Part shown: one piece after another, positions 1 to 7,269 of the stretch
Layout of the letters: every line of letters starts with the position of its first letter
Numbering within the stretch: the stretch's first letter is position 1
NCBI RefSeq assembly: GCF_027625995.1
Contig: NZ_CP115396.1
Span: forward strand, 1,240,001 to 1,304,000
DNA: 64,000 bases
Direction: 5' to 3'
Origin: Hymenobacter yonginensis
GTDB taxonomy: Bacteria > Bacteroidota > Bacteroidia > Cytophagales > Hymenobacteraceae
Notes under the pieces: generated by a model
The model's database searches: none
What the model saw: the letters and a program-made list of their open reading frames with translations, nothing else
What the model was told of the DNA's origin: nothing
Made by a program: the position numbers and the translations under genes

Positions 1-1058
1 TTGCCGGGCTGCCAGCCCAAGCCTTGGTAATAGGGCATGGTGTGCACCGGAATGTAGTGCACCTGCGCAAAGATCTCCCGGGTCCGCAACGCGTCGTAGA
101 GCCCTTTGCGGTCGGGCACCTGAATCACGTAGAGGTGGTACGCGTGGCCGGAGGCGCTGGCCAGCGGCCGCACGGCGGGCATTTCCGCAAAAGCGGCATC
201 GTAGCGGGCGGCCAGCTGTCGTCGGCGGGCCAGGCCCTCGTCTGCGCGGGTCAGCTGGCTTATTCCCAGCGCGCAAAGCATGTCGGGCATGCGGTAGTTG
301 TAGCCCAGCTCCTGCATTTCCATGTACCAGCCGCCGTCGTTGCGCTGCATCTGGGCGGGGTCTTTGGTGATGCCGTGGGTGCGCAGCTTCAGCAACTCCC
401 AGTACAGGTCTTCGCGGTTGGTGGTGATCATACCGCCCTCGCCGGTAGCAATGTGCTTGACGGGGTGGAAGCTGAAGATGGCCAGATCGGCAAACTGCCC
501 GTTGCCGCAACGCTGCTCCCGGCCCTGCGAGTCCAGGAAAAAGCCGCCCGGCGCGTGGCAGGAGTCCTCAATCAGCCACAAACCGAACTCGTTGCAGAGC
601 TGGCGGGCGGCTTCCAGGTTCACGGGCAGGCCGGCGAAGTCCACCGGAATCAGGCCGTGGAAGTGGCCCCGGGGGTGGCTTTCCAGCAGTCGGCGTACCT
701 GCTGCAGATCTATCAGGGCCGAGGCCGGGTCAATGTCGGCGAAATGCACCTCGCCGCCGCAGTAGCGCACGCAGTTGGCCGACGCTGCGAAGGTGATGGG
801 CGTGGTAATGACCCGTTGGCCGGGCTGCACGCCCAGCGCCAGCGCGCACAGGTGCAGCGCCGCCGTGCCGTTGCTCACGGCCACCGCGTACCGGGCCCCC
901 ACGTAGGCGGCAAACTTCTCCTCGAACTCCGCCACTTTCGGGCCCTGCGTGAGGTAGTCGGAGTGCAAGGTTTCCACCACGGCCCGCACATCGTCGTCGG
1001 TGATGTGCTGGCGGCCGTAGGCGATGGGGCGGGTAGGCATTGGGGGAACATCGGGCAT
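1..1058 (-). CDS. pseC: PseC-type sugar aminotransferase, 3' end cut by the window edge
   Basis: DegT/DnrJ/EryC1 fold PLP-dependent aminotransferase, best matched to UDP-4-amino-4,6-dideoxy-N-acetyl-beta-L-altrosamine transaminase, the second step of pseudaminic acid synthesis. Reading the minus strand from an ATG at 1058 gives about 352 residues, starting MPDVPPMPTRPIAYG, before the edge; the family is about 380 long, so roughly 30 C-terminal residues are missing. Visible landmarks are the SNGTAALHL cofactor-binding segment, the IEDSCHAPGG segment and the PLP lysine in FSFHPVKHI. pseB lies upstream on the same strand, but a plus-strand gene separates the two. Specificity (PseC rather than another C4 aminotransferase) is inferred from sequence feel plus pseB nearby. 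Confidence 0.85.
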   Translation of the reverse strand, partial: MPDVPPMPTRPIAYGRQHITDDDVRAVVETLHSDYLTQGPKVAEFEEKFAAYVGARYAVAVSNGTAALHLCALALGVQPGQRVITTPITFAASANCVRYCGGEVHFADIDPASALIDLQQVRRLLESHPRGHFHGLIPVDFAGLPVNLEAARQLCNEFGLWLIEDSCHAPGGFFLDSQGREQRCGNGQFADLAIFSFHPVKHIATGEGGMITTNREDLYWELLKLRTHGITKDPAQMQRNDGGWYMEMQELGYNYRMPDMLCALGISQLTRADEGLARRRQLAARYDAAFAEMPAVRPLASASGHAYHLYVIQVPDRKGLYDALRTREIFAQVHYIPVHTMPYYQGLGWQPG

Positions 1059-1141
1059 AAAGGCAAAAGTACGTACTGTGCGTGGTGCTTTGCATAGTGT
1101 GATTCACTAGTTTAGCAACACACTTTAGTAGAGTCCGCTAT

Positions 1142-3025
1142 ATGTTGATTATGTGCTTGCTACGTCGTGGTAGTGTATTCATCTTATTCATGCTTCTGGT
1201 GGCCCACCCAAGAGCATGGGCGCAGCGCGAGGCCTACAACTGGCGGTTTGGGAGCGGAGCCGGGCTGCGCTTTGGCCCGGTTGGTAGTCCTCGCCCCGTC
1301 ACCTTGCCAACGCTTACTCCCGCATCCGTTTTTTATGCCAACGAAGGCTGTGCTGTGCTTTCCGACGAAGAAGGCAATCTGCAATGCTACTCCGATGGGG
1401 AGCGGGTATATAACCGGCAGGAGCAATTGATGGGGGTTGTACTGCCACGCGGAAGTCGGGCCTCAAGCATGCAGGCGGCACTGCTCCTGCGGGCACCTGG
1501 CGATGCCAATCGTTGCTACCTGTTTACCATAGATCAGGCTGAAAACAGCTTGCAGGGTGGACTGCGCTACTCTGTTATTGATCTGCGGCTAAATAATGGG
1601 CTGGGTGGGCTAACCTCCACGTTAGATCAGGCGGTACCAACTCCGGCCACCACACAGCTGCTTGCTGAAAAGCTGACAGCAGTGCGCCATGCCAACGGGC
1701 GTGATTACTGGGTGCTGGTACACGGCTGGAACGATGATGCTTTCTATGCGTATTTGCTAAGCCCGGCGGGCCTGGCCAGTGCCCCAGTGATGAGCCGTGC
1801 CGGCCGGCCACATATAGACCCGAATGGTGCTACCAATTTCCAATCAGCCCTTGGCTATCTGCGGGTCTCCCCCAACGGGCTTCGCATTGCGGCCGCAATC
1901 AGTGGCCTGGGAGTCGACTGTGGTGCTTTCAACCCGGCCACCGGCCGCGTCAGCAATGTGGCCGCTCTACCTGTGATTCCCTTTTTAGGATATTCCGGTC
2001 TGGAGTTCTCTCCGGATAATTCCAAGCTTTACGTTACGGACGAATTTGGTAGCCTTCGCCAGATAGATTTGGCCACACAAATAGTTACGGAGTTTGCTAC
2101 TACCAATCCTAAAGCGCTGGCGCTAGGCCCTGACCAGAAAATATATCTGGGCGTTCCACGTGATGCTTTGGGCATTATTCACGAACCCAACCTGCCCGGG
2201 CTGGCCTGTCGGTTTCAAAAGCAAGGCTTGGACGTGGCACCGGGCTTTACGCGCCTTGGCCTGCCAAATTTCCCGAACGCCTTCGCGGCATCATTGCGTA
2301 TCGTGGCGCGTCGGCAGGTTTGTGTCGGTGCCCGGGTTGAGTTCCAGGCGCGGCTGAGTTCAGGCGAGGCGGTGGCGTCTGCCATCTGGACTTTCGGAAA
2401 CCCGGCTGCTGGGCCTGCCAACAGTGCTGTCGGTCTTGAGGTGCAGCACACCTACCCGCAGCCTGGCACCTACCAGGTGGAGCTGTCAGCCCGCACCGCA
2501 GCAGGCATTGAGTACATGGCCACGGAAACCATTGAGGTGCAGGTGCCCCCGTCCGTGCGTATCTCCCCGCCCGACCCCATTCTCTGCACCGACCCACTCA
2601 GTGCGCGCCCGTTGGTACTATCGGTGCCGGAAGTGCCGGGGGCTACCTACCGGTGGCAGAACGGCTCTACGGCCTCTTCAATAACCGTCAATGCCGCCGG
2701 ACGCTACCGCGTACAGGTAACGACTTCGGGGGGGTGTATAAGTCAGGACTCGATACTGGTGCAGGAACGGGCCTGCCAGGTAAAGATTCCTAACATTATC
2801 ACTCCTAACCAGGATGGGCGGAACGAAACCTTCGTGCTCAAGGGCTTAGTGGCGTCGGAATGGCGCTGCTGCATCTTCAACCGCTGGGGACGGCTTATCT
2901 ATAAGTCAGAAGCCTACCGAGACGATTGGAGTGCAGCCGGGCAGGCAGACGGCATCTACTATTACTATCTGACCAGCACACGCACCGGCCAGGTAGTAAA
3001 GGGCACTGTAGAGGTTATGCGCTGA
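1142..3025 (+). CDS. Secreted beta-propeller/PKD protein with gliding-motility-type C-terminal domain
   Basis: 627 residues. A signal peptide ends near residue 27 (AWAQ). Residues about 50-385 look like a propeller with phrases such as FSPDNSKLYVTDEFGS and LALGPDQKIYLG. A PKD domain follows at about 390-467, with IWTFGNPAAG and the HTYPQPGTYQVEL strand. A second Ig-like stretch precedes a CHU_C (gliding motility-associated) C-terminal domain from about 550, with IPNIITPNQDGRNETF and FNRWGRLIYKS. This architecture is typical of T9SS-exported cell-surface proteins in Bacteroidota; the ligand is unknown. It sits between pseC and pseB in the opposite orientation. An in-frame ATG four codons downstream is an alternative start. 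Confidence 0.85.
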   Translation: MLIMCLLRRGSVFILFMLLVAHPRAWAQREAYNWRFGSGAGLRFGPVGSPRPVTLPTLTPASVFYANEGCAVLSDEEGNLQCYSDGERVYNRQEQLMGVVLPRGSRASSMQAALLLRAPGDANRCYLFTIDQAENSLQGGLRYSVIDLRLNNGLGGLTSTLDQAVPTPATTQLLAEKLTAVRHANGRDYWVLVHGWNDDAFYAYLLSPAGLASAPVMSRAGRPHIDPNGATNFQSALGYLRVSPNGLRIAAAISGLGVDCGAFNPATGRVSNVAALPVIPFLGYSGLEFSPDNSKLYVTDEFGSLRQIDLATQIVTEFATTNPKALALGPDQKIYLGVPRDALGIIHEPNLPGLACRFQKQGLDVAPGFTRLGLPNFPNAFAASLRIVARRQVCVGARVEFQARLSSGEAVASAIWTFGNPAAGPANSAVGLEVQHTYPQPGTYQVELSARTAAGIEYMATETIEVQVPPSVRISPPDPILCTDPLSARPLVLSVPEVPGATYRWQNGSTASSITVNAAGRYRVQVTTSGGCISQDSILVQERACQVKIPNIITPNQDGRNETFVLKGLVASEWRCCIFNRWGRLIYKSEAYRDDWSAAGQADGIYYYYLTSTRTGQVVKGTVEVMR

Positions 3026-3039
3026 GACAGACGCGCCGG

Positions 3040-4059
3040 CTACACCGCAAAATCAGCATCCACGTGCAGGCGAATTTCCTCGCGGATCTGCTCGGCGTCC
3101 AGCCAGTCGTCGTTGTTGGCCGAGTCGTAGTGGAAGCCTTCGGGCACGCGCTTGCCGTTGAAGTGCTGGATGAACTGCTCCACGTCCCACTGCGGCGTGA
3201 AGGGCAGGATGACGTAATACTTGGGCAGCTCTACTGTGCTCAGGGCATCGGTTTCGGTAATCATTTCCTCGTGCAGCTTCTCGCCGGGCCGGATGCCTAC
3301 GATTTCCTGCCGGCAGTTTGGGCCGATGGCCTTGGCTACTTCCGTGATGACGTAGCTCGGGATTTTGGGCACGAAGATTTCGCCGCCCCAGCTGTTTTCC
3401 AGCGCGTACAGCACTAGGTCCACGCCCTGCTCCAGCGAGATGTGGAAGCGGGTCATGTCGGGGTGGGTGATGGGCAGCACGCCGGTGTCGCGGCGCTGCA
3501 TGAAGAACGGCACCACTGAGCCGCGCGAGCCGATGACGTTGCCGTAGCGCACCACCGAGAAGCGCAGGTCGCGGGCGCCTTTCATGTTGTTGGCCGCCAC
3601 AAACAGCTTGTCGGAGCAGAGCTTGGTGGCGCCGTAGAGGTTGATGGGAGCCGCGGCCTTATCGGTGCTCAGGGCCACTACTTCCTTCACACCGCAGTCG
3701 AGGGCCGCGTTAATCACGTTTTCGGCCCCGAAGATGTTGGTTTTGATGCACTCCATCGGGTTGTACTCGGCGGCGGGCACCTGCTTGAGGGCGGCGGCGT
3801 GCACAATGATGTCGATACCCTCGCAGGCCCGCTTCAGCCGTTCGCCGTCGCGCACATCCCCAATAAAGTAGCGGATGGCGGGGTACTTGGCCTGCGGAAA
3901 CGTCTGCGACATCTCAAACTGCTTCAGCTCGTCGCGCGAGTACACCACCAGGCGCTTCACCTGCGGAAACTGCTCGAATACAGTTTGCACAAACTGCTTG
4001 CCGAAGGAGCCGGTGCCGCCGGTTACCAGGATGGATTTATGGTTGAGGTCGAGGGCCAT
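3040..4059 (-). CDS. pseB: UDP-N-acetylglucosamine 4,6-dehydratase (inverting)
   Basis: 339 residues, full length for PseB/FlaA1. It is a short-chain dehydrogenase that converts UDP-GlcNAc to UDP-2-acetamido-2,6-dideoxy-beta-L-arabino-hexos-4-ulose, the first committed step to pseudaminic acid. Visible motifs: the Rossmann motif VTGGTGSFGKQF near residue 12, YFIGDVRD, VHAAALKQVP near residue 88, the LSTDKAAAPINLYGATK catalytic segment (Thr-Asp-Lys plus YxxxK) and VRYGNVIGSRGSVVPFF. The next gene on this strand, past the oppositely oriented 1142-3025 gene, is pseC, which uses the PseB product. The start at 4059 follows a good -7 element 73 bases upstream. Confidence 0.95.
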   Translation of the reverse strand: MALDLNHKSILVTGGTGSFGKQFVQTVFEQFPQVKRLVVYSRDELKQFEMSQTFPQAKYPAIRYFIGDVRDGERLKRACEGIDIIVHAAALKQVPAAEYNPMECIKTNIFGAENVINAALDCGVKEVVALSTDKAAAPINLYGATKLCSDKLFVAANNMKGARDLRFSVVRYGNVIGSRGSVVPFFMQRRDTGVLPITHPDMTRFHISLEQGVDLVLYALENSWGGEIFVPKIPSYVITEVAKAIGPNCRQEIVGIRPGEKLHEEMITETDALSTVELPKYYVILPFTPQWDVEQFIQHFNGKRVPEGFHYDSANNDDWLDAEQIREEIRLHVDADFAV

Positions 4060-4131
4060 TCAGGTGATTGGGGGAAGAGGTAAGTGGTGACACGTCACAC
4101 GTGACAGGTTACCAAGCGGTGGGGAGAAGGG

Positions 4132-4139
4132 CAAAGGTA
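4132..4139 (-). promoter_or_regulatory. Promoter -7 element for pseB
   Basis: The minus strand reads TACCTTTG, an exact match to the Bacteroidota -7 consensus TAnnTTTG. No clear -33 TTG lies at the expected distance. It predicts a leader of about 65 bases containing GTGAC/GTCAC repeats (4087-4106). Confidence 0.5.
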
Positions 4140-4222
4140 GGGGTCTGCGCGCAGCCCGGAAAGGCTCCGGCCAACTACAGCCAGCTTGTTCAGGTATTCC
4201 AATAGAACTTACTTGTTGCCTG

Positions 4223-5560
4223 TCACCTGTTACGGGCCACCTCATCACCACCTCGCACCAGTGCCACTAGCTGCCCGGTGAGGGCGCGGCGCGAGTAGCG
4301 GGCGTGGCCGAGCGAGGGTAAATCCAGGTTGGGGTTGATCTGCCACTGCGCCACCAGCTCCTCTAGGTGTGCCAGCATAGCCTCGTAGGCGCCATACGCA
4401 AAGGCCTGCCCGGCGCCGCACTCCCGCAGCAGCAGGTCGGCGTCGGAGCCGGCCGGGCCGATGCAGATGACGGGCTTGTTGGCCGCCAGATACTCGAACA
4501 CCTTGCCCGGCAGAATGCCTAGGTTGTGCGGCACGTCCGGAATGGCCATCAGCAGCACCGTGGCCCGGCGCAGGTAGCCCACCGACTCGTCGTGCGGCAC
4601 AAACGGTATCAGCTCCGTGACAGGCAGCAGCCCATTGTCGGCCAGCTGGCGCTGCACGCCGTCCGATACCTTGCCCACGAAGCGCAAGCGCAGCGGCACC
4701 GCCGGGTGGCGGCGCGCGCACTCGGCCACGGCGCTCAGCCACAGCTCGATGTGGTAGGTTTCGGAGATGGTGCCGGTGTGGGTGATAAGTAGCTGGTCGG
4801 GTGGCGGCTCCGACGGGAGCTGAAAGTCGCTTTCGTCGTAGCCGTTGGGCAACACGTGAAACTTGCCGGGCGCCAAGCCCGCCGCCTTGCCCAGGAACAG
4901 CTGGCGTGTGTCGGTGCTGGTGGTCAGCACGATGTCGGCCTGCTCCAGCACTTGGCGCTCATAGCGTGCATCGAGCCAGCGGGCCAGGGGCGTCTGGTTG
5001 AGTTCCTGGTGGTAGTAGATGTCGGTCCAGGGGTCGCGCAAATCGGCCAGCCAGCGCAAGCCGTAGCGCTGCTTCAGGGCCAGCCCGATAAGCTGGGTGG
5101 AGTGGGGTGGCGAGCTGGTGAGTACGGCGTCGAACTGCTCGCCTTGCGCTATCAGCTCGGCCACGGCCTGCAGGGCGTGGCGGTTCCAGCCGCGGCGGGC
5201 GTCCGGAATAAACAGGTTGCCGCGCACAAACTTGAAAAACCGCTGGGCCACACTAGTTTTGCTTTCGCCCACGAAGCCGCCGTACGGAATCTGCTGGCGC
5301 CCGGTGAGCTTCTTGTAGGAACCAAACGGCTCGGAAGTGCCCGTGCGAATCACGTGCACGCCGGCCGGTACCTCTGCCGCCAGCGAGTGGTCGAGCACCG
5401 GATACGCGCCTTTTTCGGGGTCGACGGTGATGACCGTGGGCTCGACGCCCAGCGCCGGCAGGTGCTTCACGAACTTGAGGCTGCGCTGCACGCCCGCCCC
5501 GCCCGACGGCGGCCAGTAGTAGGTGATGACAAGCAAACGAAGCGGGCGGGCAGCAGACAC
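4223..5560 (-). CDS. Glycosyltransferase family 4 enzyme
   Basis: GT-B fold glycosyltransferase. The N-terminal domain opens with LRLLVITYYWPPSGGAGVQR, and DLRDPWTDIYYH is an acceptor-domain segment. The C-terminal donor domain has VLPNGYDESDF and PGKVFEYLAANKPVICIG, a GT4-like EX7E region. Likely role: adding a nucleotide-sugar-derived residue during surface glycan assembly, in keeping with the pse genes downstream on the same strand. The open frame extends to a GTG at 5656, but the conserved first strand begins only a few residues after the GTG at 5560. That start gives 445 residues and is preceded by TACCTTCG, a near match to the -7 element, so 5560 is preferred. Donor and acceptor cannot be read from sequence. 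Confidence 0.85.
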   Translation of the reverse strand: MSAARPLRLLVITYYWPPSGGAGVQRSLKFVKHLPALGVEPTVITVDPEKGAYPVLDHSLAAEVPAGVHVIRTGTSEPFGSYKKLTGRQQIPYGGFVGESKTSVAQRFFKFVRGNLFIPDARRGWNRHALQAVAELIAQGEQFDAVLTSSPPHSTQLIGLALKQRYGLRWLADLRDPWTDIYYHQELNQTPLARWLDARYERQVLEQADIVLTTSTDTRQLFLGKAAGLAPGKFHVLPNGYDESDFQLPSEPPPDQLLITHTGTISETYHIELWLSAVAECARRHPAVPLRLRFVGKVSDGVQRQLADNGLLPVTELIPFVPHDESVGYLRRATVLLMAIPDVPHNLGILPGKVFEYLAANKPVICIGPAGSDADLLLRECGAGQAFAYGAYEAMLAHLEELVAQWQINPNLDLPSLGHARYSRRALTGQLVALVRGGDEVARNR

Positions 5561-5821
5561 AGGCAAAAGGCTAAGCAAAGCGCGAAGGTACACAGATGCG
5601 GCCTTTCGGGGTTTTCTGGTTACTTTTGAAGGCTGAAGCCTGTATCGGCTTCGCACACTTCTCTACGGCTGCCGATTACGCCGGCCTGCACCTCCAGGAT
5701 GGAACGCGCAGGGCGCTAGGCTCCCCGGTTGGAAGTGCTGAATGGCATCATGTTCCCTGAAGCAGTGAAACCCGTTCAGCAGTAGCGAAATCAAGTAAAT
5801 CAGCGCAAAATCTGCGATTAA

Positions 5822-7171
5822 ATGTTCGATAACCTCAGTACCAAGCTCGATAAAGCCTTTAAAACCCTCAAGGGCCAGGGCAGCATCACCGAAATTAACG
5901 TCGCCGCGACCGTTAAGGAAATCCGCCGCGCCCTCGTCGATGCCGACGTAAACTACAAGGTAGCCAAGGAAGTAACCGACAAGATCAAGGACGAGGCCAT
6001 GGGCCGCGACGTGCTCATCAGCGTGTCGCCGGGCCAGCTCATGACCAAGATCGTCTACGATGAGCTCACCCAGCTCATGGGCGGCGAAAAGCAGGACATC
6101 GTCATCAAGGGCGAGCCGGCCGTGGTGCTGCTGTCGGGTCTGCAGGGCTCGGGCAAAACCACGTTTGCTGGTAAGCTGGCCGCTTACCTCAAAAAGCAGA
6201 ACCGCACAGTGCTGCTCGTGGCTTGCGACGTGTACCGCCCCGCCGCTATCGACCAGCTGAAAGTGTTGGGCACGCAGGTCGACGTGGAGGTGTACTCAGA
6301 GCCCGAGAACAAGAACCCGGTGGAGATTTCGCGCAACGCCATTGAGTACGCGCGCAAAAACAACAAGAAGGTCGTCATCATCGACACCGCCGGCCGCCTG
6401 GCCGTGGATGAGCAGATGATGAGCGAGATTGAGGCCGTGAAGCGCGCCATCAACCCGTCGGAAACGCTGTTCGTGGTGGATTCCATGACCGGCCAGGACG
6501 CCGTGAATACTGCCAAAACCTTCAACGACCGGCTGAACTTCGACGGCGTGGTGCTCACCAAGCTCGACGGCGACTCGCGCGGTGGTGCGGCCCTGAGCAT
6601 CCGGGCCGTGGTGGAAAAGCCCATCAAGTTCATCTCGACGGGTGAGAAGATGGAGGCCCTGGACATGTTCTATCCCGACCGGATGGCGCAGCGGATCCTG
6701 GGCATGGGCGACGTTATCAGCCTGGTAGAGCGTGCGCAGCAGCAGTTCGACGAGGACGAGGCCAAGCGCATCAACCAGAAGATCCGCAAAAACCAGTTCA
6801 ACTTCGACGACTTCCTCTCCCAGCTGGAGCAAATCAAGAAGATGGGCAACCTGAAGGATCTGGTGGGCATGATTCCGGGCATGAGCAAGGCCATCAAGGA
6901 CGTAGACATCGACGACGATGCCTTCAAGCCGATTGAGGCCATCATCCAGAGCATGACCCCCATGGAGCGCGCCCAGCCGGAGCTGCTGAACGGCTCGCGC
7001 CGCCGCCGCCTCGCCAAAGGCTCCGGCACCGATATCCAGCAGGTCAACAACCTGATGAAGCAGTTCGAGGACATGCGCAAAATGATGCGCACCATGAACA
7101 AGATGAGCCAGACCAAAGGCGGCATGCAGCAAATGGCCCGCATGATGGGCATGAAAGGCCCACTGCGCTAA
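5822..7171 (+). CDS. ffh: Signal recognition particle protein Ffh
   Basis: 449 residues, the usual length. This SRP54-family GTPase binds 4.5S RNA and signal peptides and docks with FtsY for co-translational membrane targeting. Order: N-domain helical bundle; G-domain with P-loop GLQGSGKTT at about residues 106-114, DVYRPAAIDQL, DTAGRL, TKLDGDSRGG; then an M-domain from about residue 300 ending in the methionine-rich tail (MMRTMNKMSQ, MARMMGMKG) expected for the signal-peptide groove. The 5' flank 5561-5821 holds no other gene I can support, and no 4.5S RNA core was found in the window. Confidence 0.98.
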   Translation: MFDNLSTKLDKAFKTLKGQGSITEINVAATVKEIRRALVDADVNYKVAKEVTDKIKDEAMGRDVLISVSPGQLMTKIVYDELTQLMGGEKQDIVIKGEPAVVLLSGLQGSGKTTFAGKLAAYLKKQNRTVLLVACDVYRPAAIDQLKVLGTQVDVEVYSEPENKNPVEISRNAIEYARKNNKKVVIIDTAGRLAVDEQMMSEIEAVKRAINPSETLFVVDSMTGQDAVNTAKTFNDRLNFDGVVLTKLDGDSRGGAALSIRAVVEKPIKFISTGEKMEALDMFYPDRMAQRILGMGDVISLVERAQQQFDEDEAKRINQKIRKNQFNFDDFLSQLEQIKKMGNLKDLVGMIPGMSKAIKDVDIDDDAFKPIEAIIQSMTPMERAQPELLNGSRRRRLAKGSGTDIQQVNNLMKQFEDMRKMMRTMNKMSQTKGGMQQMARMMGMKGPLR

Positions 7172-7205
7172 ACCGGCTTTGCCGGCTGCCGCGGCAGCTT
7201 TAGCC

Positions 7206-7251
7206 CCAACACAAAGCCCCTGTTGCAGCTGCAGCAGGGGCTTTGTGTTGG
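7206..7251. terminator. Bidirectional terminator between ffh and the heparinase-like gene
   Basis: Perfect 17-bp inverted repeat (7206-7222 with 7235-7251) around a 12-base loop that itself contains the palindrome TGCAGCTGCA. It sits between two convergent genes, 34 bases after ffh and 18 bases after the end of the minus-strand gene. Confidence 0.8.
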
Positions 7252-7269
7252 TAAACGCTACTGGGGAGC

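Noticed and set aside
5561-5821. 4.5S RNA gene beside ffh
   Set aside because: The conserved GGAAG-containing core of SRP RNA was not found here or elsewhere in the window.
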